Below the pieces are notes generated by a model that saw only the letters and a program-made list of their open reading frames with translations, did no database searches and was not told the DNA's origin. A stretch of DNA of 64,000 nucleotides from Paracraurococcus lichenis (lineage in GTDB: Bacteria; Pseudomonadota; Alphaproteobacteria; Acetobacterales; Acetobacteraceae): the NCBI RefSeq assembly GCF_030657435.1, contig NZ_JAUTWS010000032.1, forward strand, positions 1-64,000, read 5' to 3'. Shown here one piece after another: positions 1 to 7,502 of this stretch (the stretch's first letter is position 1; every line of letters begins with the position of its first letter). Made by a program: the position numbers and the translations under genes.

Positions 1-142
1 GCGCGAGCGCCACCTCAGCCACCGCCTCCTCGACGACTACGACGCCATCGTCGAGGCGATCCGAACCGCTTGGCGCGCCCTCACCAAAGACCGGCTGCAC
101 TCCCTGACCAGCTACCCCTACATCCAACAGGTCAGGATTTGA
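1..142 (+). mobile_element. IS630-family transposase, 3' end (partial)
   Basis: Reading from base 2, an open frame of 46 codons runs in from outside the window and stops with TGA at 140-142. Its end (RTAWRALTKDRLHSL, then TSYPYIQQV) matches the C-terminal tail typical of IS630/Tc1-type DDE transposases, where a helix containing W..L is followed by a S/T-S-x-P-(Y/W)-I tail. The catalytic DDE residues lie outside the window, so activity cannot be judged. It points toward hpf, which is transcribed in the opposite direction. I could not identify the terminal inverted repeat of the element in the roughly 200 bp that follow. Family placement rests on this short tail only. Confidence 0.6.
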
Positions 143-354
143 TTTAGGCACGGTGGTATGACGCGCGCCGGTCCGGCGAGGCAGCCGGCCGCTAGTCCGG
201 GAGCGGCGCGGCGAAGCCCGGCAGCACGGCGCCGCCGCGGATGCTCTCGACGAGGCCGGGCGATGAGGTTGGGCGACGAGGTCGGGCGCACCGGATGCGT
301 GCCCGACCCGCGCGCCGGAGGATCCCCTTGTGGCGGAATCCCCGTGGGCTTCGC

Positions 355-954
355 TCAGGCCGCCGGCGCGTCGATCCAGCCGACGCAGCCATCGGTGCGC
401 CGGTAGACCACGTTCAGCGCGCCGGAGGCGCTGTTGCGGAACATCAGCACGACCTGATGCGTGAGGTCGAGGCGCATCACCGCCTCGCTCACCGTCAGGC
501 GCGCGATCTCGGTCGGCTGTTCCGCGACGATGACGCTGTGGTCAACCTTCGTTGCCTCGGGCGGCGTGTCCTCGGCCTCGTCCTCCGGCTGCAGCACGTA
601 TTGCGTCGCGGTCTCGGGCGCCTCGTCGCGGGTCTCGGCCAGGCTCCGCGCATGCTCGTTCACCCGCCGGCGGTAGCGGCGCAGGCGCTTGGCCACGTGG
701 TCGGCCGCCACCTCGAAGGCGCGATGGGCATCGGGCCCCTCGCCCTCGCCGCGCATGAAGAGGTTGCGGCCGGCCTTGAGGTTGATGTCGCAGGCGAAGG
801 CGCCGCCCTTGCCTTTCACGTCCCGCCGGAAGGTGACATTGGCTTCCACCGCGTGGTCGAAATATTTCTGCGCGATGGTGGTCAGGCCCTCCCGGACATG
901 CGTCTGCAGCGCTTCCCCGGTATCGACCTGCTTGCCGGCAACCGTGATGTGCAT
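355..954 (-). CDS. hpf: Long-form ribosome hibernation promoting factor (HPF/RaiA family)
   Basis: This 199-residue protein belongs to the long HPF class, which dimerises 70S ribosomes into inactive 100S particles in stationary phase. Residues 1-100 form the S30AE (YfiA-like) domain with the expected start MHITVAGKQV and a stretch of basic residues (KRLRRYRRR) that contacts rRNA. An acidic linker (about 105-135) leads to the C-terminal dimerisation domain (about 140-195), with DLTHQVVLMFRNSASG and a closing YRRTDGCVGWID motif. The start is preceded by a good Shine-Dalgarno sequence (AGGAGGG). It lies directly downstream of rpoN, the usual alphaproteobacterial arrangement, and is probably co-transcribed with it. 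ptsN, which commonly follows, is absent here; an IS remnant occupies that side. Confidence 0.95.
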   Translation of the reverse strand: MHITVAGKQVDTGEALQTHVREGLTTIAQKYFDHAVEANVTFRRDVKGKGGAFACDINLKAGRNLFMRGEGEGPDAHRAFEVAADHVAKRLRRYRRRVNEHARSLAETRDEAPETATQYVLQPEDEAEDTPPEATKVDHSVIVAEQPTEIARLTVSEAVMRLDLTHQVVLMFRNSASGALNVVYRRTDGCVGWIDAPAA

Positions 955-1062
955 GGGGGCAGTCCCTCCTTTCCCGACATGGGGAGGGGCCGCCCGGCGG
1001 GGCCCGCGGCGCCTGGCGCCGTGTGCGTGCCCCCCGGGCGCTGAGTGGGCCGGGGGACAGGA

Positions 1063-2547
1063 TCAGGCCGGGACGGCCTTCTCCCGCTTGCGCTGCACCG
1101 AAGATGGAATCCGCAGCGCCTCACGGTATTTGGCCACGGTTCGGCGGGCGATGTCCACGCCTTCCTGGCGCAATTTCTCGACGATTGCATCATCCGACAG
1201 TACCGCGTCCGGATCCTCGGCCGCGATCATCGCCCGGATGCGCCAGCGCACCGCCTCGGCGCTGTGCTGCTCGCCGCCATGGGTGCCGGCGATGGCGGTG
1301 GTGAAGAAATACTTCAGCTCGAAGGTGCCGCGGGGCGTGGCGATGTACTTGTTCGCGGTCACCCGGCTGACCGTGCTCTCGTGCATCTGCACCTCCTCGG
1401 CGATGTCGCGGAGGATGAGCGGGCGGAGATGCTCGACGCCGTGCCGGAAGAAGGCGTCCTGGCGGCGCACGATCTCCTGCGCCACCTTGATGATGGTGCT
1501 GGCGCGCTGCTCGAGGCTCTTGAGCAGCCAGTTCGCGCTCTGCAGCTTCTCCGCCAGGAAGACCTTGTCGTCCTTGCTGCGGGCGCCGACCTGGCACCGG
1601 GCATAGAAGCCGCGGTTGACCAGCACGCGCGGCAGCGTCTCGGGGTTCAGCTCCAGGATCCAGCCGCCGCCCTCGGCGCGGCGCATCAGCACGTCCGGCA
1701 CCACGGCGGGCGCGGGCGGCGCGTCGAAGCTCGCGCCCGGCTTGGGATCGAGGCGCTTCAACTCCGCGATCATGTCGGCCAGGTCCTCGGCATCGACGCC
1801 GCAAACCTGCATGAGGCCGGTGCGGTCGCGCCGCGCGAGGAGCTCGAGGTTGTCGAGCAGCGCCTGCATCGCCGGGTCCAGCCGGTTCTGCTCGGCGAGC
1901 TGGACGGCGAGGCATTCGCCGAGGTTGCGGCAGAACATCCCGACCGGGTCGAAGCGCTGCAGCCGCGCCCGCACCGCCGCGACCTTCGCCAGCTCGCAGC
2001 CCATGGCCTGGGCGATCTGCGCGTCCTCCACCGTCAGCCGCCCGGCCGGATCGACCAGCGCGATCATCTGCGCCGCGATCAGCCGGTCGCGCGCATCCGC
2101 GAAGGTCAGGCGCACCTGCTCGCCGAGATGCTCGCGCAGCGTCCTGCCGCCGGCGGCGAGATCCTCGACGCCCGAGAGGTCCTCGGCGAAGTCGGCACGG
2201 CCGCCGCGGCCATAGGGGGATTCGTAGCCGCCGCCGCTGTCGTAGACATTGTCCCACTCCGCATCGAGCGGGCCGGCATGCTCCTGCGGCAGCGCGTCGG
2301 AGGTCGCGGCGGCATGCGCGTCCGGCGCCTCCGGCACGGCGGGCAGGGGATCGACGCGGTGGCCGTCATCCGGGCCGGGCAGCGGCCGCTCGTCGCGCTC
2401 GAGCAGCGGGTTGCGCTCCAGCTCCTCCTCGACGAAGGCGGCGACCTCGAGGTTGCTCGACTGCAGGAGCTTTATGGCCTGCCGCAGTTGCGGCGTCATC
2501 ACCAGGGACTGCGACTGACGCAGGTCGAGGCGTGGCGCCAGGCTCAT
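1063..2547 (-). CDS. rpoN: RNA polymerase sigma-54 factor
   Basis: This 494-residue protein is the alternative sigma factor that recognises -24/-12 promoters and needs an AAA+ enhancer-binding activator. Region I (residues 1-50) has the Gln/Leu-rich activator-interacting sequence, including QSQSLVMTPQLRQAIKLLQ. An acidic region II follows, then the core-binding domain, a helix-turn-helix near residues 385-405 (MHESTVSRVTANKYI) and, about 20 residues from the end, the RpoN box ARRTVAKYRE that reads the -24 element. Length is normal for the family. It sits 57 bp downstream of lptB and upstream of hpf on the same strand, an arrangement conserved across Proteobacteria. Confidence 0.97.
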   Translation of the reverse strand: MSLAPRLDLRQSQSLVMTPQLRQAIKLLQSSNLEVAAFVEEELERNPLLERDERPLPGPDDGHRVDPLPAVPEAPDAHAAATSDALPQEHAGPLDAEWDNVYDSGGGYESPYGRGGRADFAEDLSGVEDLAAGGRTLREHLGEQVRLTFADARDRLIAAQMIALVDPAGRLTVEDAQIAQAMGCELAKVAAVRARLQRFDPVGMFCRNLGECLAVQLAEQNRLDPAMQALLDNLELLARRDRTGLMQVCGVDAEDLADMIAELKRLDPKPGASFDAPPAPAVVPDVLMRRAEGGGWILELNPETLPRVLVNRGFYARCQVGARSKDDKVFLAEKLQSANWLLKSLEQRASTIIKVAQEIVRRQDAFFRHGVEHLRPLILRDIAEEVQMHESTVSRVTANKYIATPRGTFELKYFFTTAIAGTHGGEQHSAEAVRWRIRAMIAAEDPDAVLSDDAIVEKLRQEGVDIARRTVAKYREALRIPSSVQRKREKAVPA

Positions 2548-2604
2548 GCCGAGGGTCCGGTTGGGGCAGGCAGCAGCGGAGTTGCGACTACCAGCATGAT
2601 GCGA

Positions 2605-3372
2605 TCACAGACTGAAGCGTTCGCCAAGATAGACGCGGCGGACCCCCTCATGCGCCACGATGTCCTGCGGCGCCCCCTCCATCAGCACCTGGCCGTCGTG
2701 CAGGATATAGGCGCGGTCGATGATTTCCAGCGTCTCGCGCACGTTGTGCTCGGTGATCAGCACGCCGATGCCGCGGTTCTTCAGGTGCTTGACCAGGTCG
2801 CGGATCTCGCCGACGGCGATCGGGTCGATGCCGGCCAGCGGCTCGTCGAGCAGGATGTAGGAGGGGTGCGTGGCAAGCGCCCGGGCGATCTCGCAGCGCC
2901 GTCGCTCGCCGCCCGAGAGCGCCAGCGCCGGCGCGCGGCGGAGATGGGCGATGCCGAACTCGGCCAGCAGCGCGTCGAGCATCTGCTCCCGCCGCTCGCG
3001 CACCGGCTCGACCACCTCGAGCGCCGCGCGGATATTGTCCTCGACCGAGAGGCCGCGGAAGATCGAGGCCTCCTGCGGCAGGTAGCCGAGGCCGAGGCGC
3101 GCCCGCCGGTACATCGGCAGGTGGGTCACGTCGTGGCCGTCCATGACCACCTGGCCCTCGTCCGGCTGCACCAGGCCGGTGATCATGTAAAAGGTCGTGG
3201 TCTTGCCGGCGCCGTTCGGGCCGAGCAGCCCGACCGCCTCGCCGCGCCTGAGGTTGATCGAGACGTTCCGCACCACCGGCCGCTTGCGGTAGCGCTTGCC
3301 GAGGCCATAGGCGGCGAGGCCGCCCTCGCCGGGGAGGGCCTTGAGCAGGGGGTTGGGCGAGGCGTCGTTCAT
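2605..3372 (-). CDS. lptB: LPS export ABC transporter ATP-binding protein LptB
   Basis: LptB (255 residues) is the cytoplasmic ATPase of LptB2FG, which extracts lipopolysaccharide from the inner membrane and pushes it along the LptC-LptA bridge. The Walker A motif GPNGAGKTT begins near residue 51, followed by a Q-loop (YLPQEASIF), the ABC signature LSGGERRR, Walker B ILLDEPLAGIDP and the H-loop TEHNV. The chosen ATG overlaps the lptA stop in an ATGA, indicating translational coupling. A longer open frame upstream is only lptA read out of frame. The N-terminus has about 20 residues before the ABC fold, a modest extension. Confidence 0.96.
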   Translation of the reverse strand: MNDASPNPLLKALPGEGGLAAYGLGKRYRKRPVVRNVSINLRRGEAVGLLGPNGAGKTTTFYMITGLVQPDEGQVVMDGHDVTHLPMYRRARLGLGYLPQEASIFRGLSVEDNIRAALEVVEPVRERREQMLDALLAEFGIAHLRRAPALALSGGERRRCEIARALATHPSYILLDEPLAGIDPIAVGEIRDLVKHLKNRGIGVLITEHNVRETLEIIDRAYILHDGQVLMEGAPQDIVAHEGVRRVYLGERFSL

Positions 3373-4358
3373 CGGCCGATCCTCGCCGAACCGGGTTGCT
3401 GCTGCGCGGGCGGCTGCTGGCCTTGCGCGCCCCCTTGGGCTCCCCCCTGGGCGCCGTCCTGCTGCGGCACGATCAGGCCCTGCACCCGGGTGCCGGGAGC
3501 GGAGACCAGCCGGGCGACGCCCGTGCGCATGTTCACGATGGCCTCCCGGCCGTTGACCTGGTTGTCGCCGCGGGTGATGCGGACTTGGCCGAGCAGCCGG
3601 GCCATGCCGGTCTGCGCGTTGTAGACGCCGCGGTCGCCGCGCACGACCTCGGTCGGCGTGCGGATCTCGACATTGCCATAGGCCTCCGTCCGGTCCATCC
3701 GGCCGGCGCCCGGCGGCTCCTTCTCGCCCGGCGCGAGGGCCGGGCGCGGCGGCGGCGCGGCGGCGGGCTGCCCGCCCGGGCCGCCGACGCCCTCGAGGAA
3801 ATAGGCGACCAGCGTGTCGGCGGCGATCCGGCGGTTCTCCGCCGGCTCGACGACCAGGGCATTGCCGCGGGCGACCGCCATGCGCTTCTGCGACCAGTAT
3901 TCCAGGCTCTCCCGGGCGGTGATCACCTGGGCCTGGGTGGTCAGCGAGAGGTCGCGGCCGGTCAGCACCAGCACCGCTTGGTCCACGTCGTAGACCGCGC
4001 GGTCGCCCTTGGCGGTGTCGGTCGCGGTTCTGATGGTGACGTGGCCCTCGGCCTCCAGCCGCCAGATCTCGTTGTTGCCGCCGGGCGCCGCGTCGATGGG
4101 CGCCGCCGCCTGCTGCGCCACGGGCGCCCCGCCGCGCTGCCCGGCCGGGCGGTAGCGCGCCAGCAGCCGGTCGGCATCGACCGTCACCCCGGCACGGATC
4201 GCCCGCGCATTGCCGCGGGCGATCACCACCTGCTCCGCCTGGCGCCATTCGATGCCGTCCTGGGCGGTCAGGTCCACCGGCCCGCCCTTGGACATGTCGA
4301 TGCCCTGGGCGGCGGCGGAGAGCGGCAGGGCCAGCAGGGCGGCGGCGAGGCGGCGCAT
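3369..4358 (-). CDS. lptA: LptA/OstA-type periplasmic LPS transport protein
   Basis: This 329-residue periplasmic protein begins with a signal peptide (MRRLAAALLALPLSAAAQG) and carries the OstA/LptA beta-jellyroll that carries LPS across the periplasm. It is much longer than E. coli LptA (about 185). OstA-like strands occur in an N-terminal part (IEWRQAEQVVIARGNARAI, then DADRLLARY) and again near residues 220-285 (AYGNVEIRTPTEVVRGDRG, VRITRGDNQVNGREAIVNM), so more than one jellyroll unit is likely. The C-terminal 40 residues are low complexity, with repeated GGAQ units and Pro/Gln. It overlaps lptC by one base upstream and lptB by four bases downstream. Confidence 0.9.
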   Translation of the reverse strand: MRRLAAALLALPLSAAAQGIDMSKGGPVDLTAQDGIEWRQAEQVVIARGNARAIRAGVTVDADRLLARYRPAGQRGGAPVAQQAAAPIDAAPGGNNEIWRLEAEGHVTIRTATDTAKGDRAVYDVDQAVLVLTGRDLSLTTQAQVITARESLEYWSQKRMAVARGNALVVEPAENRRIAADTLVAYFLEGVGGPGGQPAAAPPPRPALAPGEKEPPGAGRMDRTEAYGNVEIRTPTEVVRGDRGVYNAQTGMARLLGQVRITRGDNQVNGREAIVNMRTGVARLVSAPGTRVQGLIVPQQDGAQGGAQGGAQGQQPPAQQQPGSARIGR

Positions 4359-5050
4359 CAGCGGCCACCCTCCAGCACGGCATGCGACCGGCCGGTGAAG
4401 ATCACCACCGCGCCGCGGTCGCGCAGCCGGAAGCCCTCCGCTGTCAGGGTGCCGAAGCCGCCCTGGACCGCGACGGGCGCATCGCCGCTGGCCGTCCCGG
4501 CCTCCACCTGCACGGAAGCCTGTTCGGTGCGCATCATGGTGCCGTCGTCGTGGTAGATCGTGACATCGCCCGCGAGGTCGAGCTGCCCGGCCGGCTTGTC
4601 GTAGCGGCCGGTATGGGATTCGACATAGACCCAGGCGCCGTCGCTGAGCAGGATGTCGCCGCGCGGCTCGTCGAGGTTCAGGATCTCGGCCGATCCCTCC
4701 TGCTCGCCGGTGCGGGCGGTGATGGTGAAGGGTCGGTTCAGGTCGTCCACCCCCTGGTAGCGCGGGTTCACCACCCGCAGCGCCTCGGCCCGCGGCTGGA
4801 CGGTGCGGCGGAAGGCAACGCGGGAGCGCTCCTCGGTCCCCTCGATCTCCGGCCAGAAGGCCACCGCCGCGAGCAGGGCGAGGGCGAGGAGGGGCAGCAG
4901 CCGCTTGGTCCAGGCCACCAGGAAGCGCCGGCGGGCGAGCTGGCCCGAGGTCGGCGCCCGGCGGATGCGCGAGGGCGGCAGCATGTGCCGCGGCGCGAGG
5001 GCGACGCGCGGCGGCGCGGGCCGCAGGGGGGTGGACCGGTCCTGCTTCAC
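4358..5050 (-). CDS. lptC: LPS export ABC transporter periplasmic protein LptC
   Basis: LptC (230 residues; E. coli about 191) is a bitopic inner-membrane protein that passes LPS from LptB2FG to LptA. A positively charged cytoplasmic head of about 45 residues (RRRFLVAWTKRLL) precedes one membrane helix (LLPLLALALLAAVAFW, near 52-67), then the periplasmic LptC jellyroll with strands such as YQGVDDLNRPFTITA and LDLAGDVTIYHDDGTMMRT. It is the first gene of the lptC-lptA-lptB run, with one-base overlap to lptA, and the operon probably continues into rpoN-hpf. The identity is supported by gene order as much as by sequence, because LptC diverges quickly. Confidence 0.9.
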   Translation of the reverse strand: MKQDRSTPLRPAPPRVALAPRHMLPPSRIRRAPTSGQLARRRFLVAWTKRLLPLLALALLAAVAFWPEIEGTEERSRVAFRRTVQPRAEALRVVNPRYQGVDDLNRPFTITARTGEQEGSAEILNLDEPRGDILLSDGAWVYVESHTGRYDKPAGQLDLAGDVTIYHDDGTMMRTEQASVQVEAGTASGDAPVAVQGGFGTLTAEGFRLRDRGAVVIFTGRSHAVLEGGR

Positions 5051-5210
5051 GGGCGCACTCCGGCGGCCAGGGGGGTCAACCCGGGGACAGGGTCACGGCA
5101 GGGGCGGGGGACGGCAAGGGTCGGGTCCACGCCGCGTGTATGGGCCGGCCGGGAGCGGGGGTCAATGAGCCGTTCGCGTACCGGACAAGAATCGTGCCAT
5201 GGTGTGGCAG

Positions 5211-5230
5211 GGTCGGGCGACCGCCCGACC
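5211..5230 (-). terminator. Hairpin downstream of the RNase D gene
   Basis: An 8-bp perfect inverted repeat (GGTCGGGC / GCCCGACC) with a 4-base loop lies a few bases beyond the stop of the RNase D gene on the minus strand. No T-run follows, so it may be a GC-rich intrinsic terminator or only an mRNA 3' stabilising stem. Confidence 0.4.
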
Positions 5231-5237
5231 GGACGGG

Positions 5238-5861
5238 TCAGTGCGCCAGGATGTCCGGATCGGCATAGCCGAGCAGGTCCAGCGCGCCGCGGGTCGGCAG
5301 GAAGCGGAAGCATTCCTGCGCCAGGTCGAGCCGGCCCTCCCGCCGCAGCAGGCCCTCGAGCCGGGCCCAGAGCGCGTGCAGGTGCAGCACGTCGGAGGCG
5401 GCATAGGCCATCTGCTCCGAGGTCAGCTCCGGCGCGCCCCAGTCGCTGCTCTGCTGCTGCTTGGAGATCTCGACCCCGAGCAGCTCCTTGCAGAGGTCCT
5501 TCAGCCCGTGCCGGTCGGTGAAGGTGCGGACCAGCTTGGAGGCGACCTTGGTGCAGACCACCGGCGCCACCGTCACGCCGAGATGCAGCTTCAGCGCGGC
5601 GCAGTCGAAGCGGGCGAAGTGGAAGAGCTTGGTGGTGGCGGGATCCGCCAGCAGGCGCTTCAGCCGCGGGCAGTCGGCGCCATGGCCGCCGAGGCCGGGC
5701 GGGACGATCTGCACCAGATGGGCGTCGCCATCGCCCGCGGAGAGTTGGACGAGGCAGAGCCGGTCCCGGTGCGGGTTGAGGCCCATCGTCTCGGTATCGA
5801 TCGCGACCATCGGGCCGAGGTCGAGACCTTCGGGCAGGTCGTGCCGGTGCAGGTGGATCAC
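5238..5861 (-). CDS. rnd: Short ribonuclease D-like 3'-5' exonuclease
   Basis: This is a DEDDy 3'-5' exoribonuclease domain without the C-terminal HRDC domains of E. coli RNase D (375 residues); here the protein is about 207 residues. Exo I is DTETMGL, Exo II lies around HFARFDCAALKLH, and Exo III is YAASDVLHLHALW, with the Tyr and Asp of the DEDDy class. It probably trims RNA 3' ends. I chose a GTG start that gives MIHLHRHDLP, the usual beginning of alphaproteobacterial short RNase D proteins; an upstream ATG at 5909 would add 16 residues of poor similarity. The lptC operon follows on the same strand after about 190 bp. A tRNA gene lies just upstream. Confidence 0.88.
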   Translation of the reverse strand: MIHLHRHDLPEGLDLGPMVAIDTETMGLNPHRDRLCLVQLSAGDGDAHLVQIVPPGLGGHGADCPRLKRLLADPATTKLFHFARFDCAALKLHLGVTVAPVVCTKVASKLVRTFTDRHGLKDLCKELLGVEISKQQQSSDWGAPELTSEQMAYAASDVLHLHALWARLEGLLRREGRLDLAQECFRFLPTRGALDLLGYADPDILAH

Positions 5862-5991
5862 GGCGGGGCTCCCTGAAGCGGTGCCGCGCGCAAAGAGGGT
5901 GGTTCGCACGACGCCTGAACTTGGTTCGACCGAAGCGGGTTCAGCGGAGCCGGTTCCGGCGGACCTCGGCGAGGGGACCTCGCGGAGGAGA

Positions 5992-6078
<87 letters not shown>

Positions 6079-6120
6079 ACAGGGTGCGGAGCCGACGGTG
6101 TGTTGTCCGCCGGGAGCGCG

Positions 6121-6149
6121 CATGTAGAGCCGCGGGCGGGGGGCGTCAA
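6121..6149 (-). promoter_or_regulatory. Probable sigma-70 promoter of tRNA-Leu
   Basis: On the minus strand a TTGACG -35 hexamer (6144-6149) is separated by 17 bases from TACATG (6121-6126), placing the start point about 35 bases ahead of the tRNA. This matches the usual alphaproteobacterial housekeeping consensus; no other gene on that strand lies close enough to claim it. Confidence 0.5.
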
Positions 6150-6241
6150 GCGCCCTCGTGCGGCCTCCGTTGCACGCCTTGGCGCTGCCCTGCGCGCGCC
6201 ATATGGTCCGCCGCCCCCAATCAGCCCGGAGCCTCGGAAGC

Positions 6242-7204
6242 ATGCGCGGAAGCACGGTACGCAAGGTCGCCACGGTCTTCGGGGGCTCCGGCTTCATCGG
6301 CCGCTACGTCGTCCAGCGGCTGGCCAACATGGACTACGTGGTGCGGGTGGCGGTCACCGATCCGAACGGTGCGCGCTTCCTGCAGACCCAGGGCCGCGTC
6401 GGGCAGATCGTGCCGCTCGCGGCCGGCGTGGACGATGCCGGCGCGGTGGCGCGCGCGGTCGCCGGCGCCGACCTGGTGGTGAACCTGGTCGGCATCCTGG
6501 CGGAGCGGAAGCCGGGCGACTTCCAGCGCATCCACCGCGAGGGCGCGGCGACCGTCGCGCGGGTCTCGGCCGCGGCGGGCGTCGAGCGGCTGGTGCATGT
6601 CTCGGCGATCGGCGCCGACCCGGACAGCCCGAGCCGCTACGGCAAGACGAAGGGGGAGGGCGAGGCGGCGGTGCGCGCCGCCTTCCCGCAGGCGGTGATC
6701 CTGCGCCCCTCCATCGTCTTCGGGCCGGAGGACCAGTTCTTCAACCGCTTCGCCGGCATGGCGCGGCTGCTGCCGGTCATGCCGGTGGTGGAGGGCGATG
6801 CGCGCTTCCAGCCGGTCTATGTCGGCGACGTCGCCGATGCCGTGGTGGCGGCGGCGACCCGCGACGACGCGCCGGGCAAGACCTTCGAGCTCGGTGGGCC
6901 GAAGGTCTGGAGCTTCCGCGACCTGCTGCGCTTCATCCTGGATACCACCGGCCATCGCCGGCGGATGCTGGACATGCCCGCGGGGCTGGTGCGGCTGCAG
7001 GCGCAGCTCTCGGAGTTCCTGCCCAAGCCGCCGCTGACCCGCGACCAGTTGCTGATGCTGCAGCGTGACAACGTGGTCGCGCAGGGGGCGGCGGGGCTGG
7101 CCGCACTCGGCCTCACGCCGAAATCGGTCGAGGCGGTGGTGCCCGGCTATCTCCTGCGGTTCCGGCCGGGCGGCGGGCGGCGGCCGGTGCCGGCGGACCG
7201 ATAG
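6242..7204 (+). CDS. NDUFA9-like NAD(P)-binding protein (complex I-associated SDR family)
   Basis: This 320-residue atypical short-chain dehydrogenase belongs to the family that includes mitochondrial complex I subunit NDUFA9 and is common in alphaproteobacteria. A Rossmann motif GGSGFIGR lies at about residues 14-21, with conserved NLVGIL, HVSAIGAD, Y/K pair (SRYGKTKGEGE) and LRPSIVFGPEDQFFNRFA. The C-terminal part (LPKPPLTRDQLLMLQRDNVV) is the family hallmark that recognises the membrane-associated form. It probably binds NAD(P)H and may assist quinone or lipid-related chemistry; its exact bacterial role is not established. The ATG chosen starts the conserved VRKVATVFGGSGFIG. It appears monocistronic. 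Confidence 0.88.
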   Translation: MRGSTVRKVATVFGGSGFIGRYVVQRLANMDYVVRVAVTDPNGARFLQTQGRVGQIVPLAAGVDDAGAVARAVAGADLVVNLVGILAERKPGDFQRIHREGAATVARVSAAAGVERLVHVSAIGADPDSPSRYGKTKGEGEAAVRAAFPQAVILRPSIVFGPEDQFFNRFAGMARLLPVMPVVEGDARFQPVYVGDVADAVVAAATRDDAPGKTFELGGPKVWSFRDLLRFILDTTGHRRRMLDMPAGLVRLQAQLSEFLPKPPLTRDQLLMLQRDNVVAQGAAGLAALGLTPKSVEAVVPGYLLRFRPGGGRRPVPADR

Positions 7205-7224
7205 GTCCGATTCGGCCCCGAAGA

Positions 7225-7244
7225 GTCTGGGCACATGACCAGAC
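7225..7244 (+). other. Inverted repeat after the NDUFA9-like gene
   Basis: A 6-bp perfect inverted repeat (GTCTGG / CCAGAC, 8-base loop) lies 20 bp after the stop of the preceding gene. It could be a weak terminator stem or an operator; no T-run follows. Confidence 0.3.
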
Positions 7245-7275
7245 AGTAAACGGATCGGGGGCGCGGCCCGAATAA

Positions 7276-7294
7276 AGGTCATATCCACTGACCT
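7276..7294 (+). promoter_or_regulatory. Perfect dyad AGGTCA-N7-TGACCT upstream of gltD
   Basis: Within the 298-bp gap before gltD lies a perfect 6+6 dyad with a 7-base spacer, in a locally AT-richer stretch about 210 bp ahead of the gltD start. The geometry suits a dimeric regulator (LysR-, FNR/CRP- or GntR-like). No -24/-12 sigma-54 promoter with the required GG and GC was found in this gap. Function as an operator is inferred only from symmetry and position. Confidence 0.35.
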
Positions 7295-7502
7295 AGTGTC
7301 GAAAAAGGACTCGCCAAGCGTCGCGAGGCTGCGTATTGCTGCGCACAACGCCGCCGTGCGCGGCCGGATGCACGCGCCCGGTTTCGGTCCGGGCGTGGCG
7401 CAGGCGGCCCGCCGCCGCGCGCAGTCCCGTCCTCGACGGGCATTCGTTGTGAATTTCGCCGCCTCAGCCTCGTCGCAGGCTGGCCCAGCAAGGATCGCGC
7501 CA

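Noticed and set aside
143..354. Short open frames between the IS remnant and hpf
   Set aside because: Low-complexity Arg/Ala/Pro products without ribosome binding sites; no RNA gene or repeat seen.
7205..7502. Sigma-54 promoter for gltD
   Set aside because: Sites such as TGGCGC near 7395 lack the matching TTGC element at the right distance.
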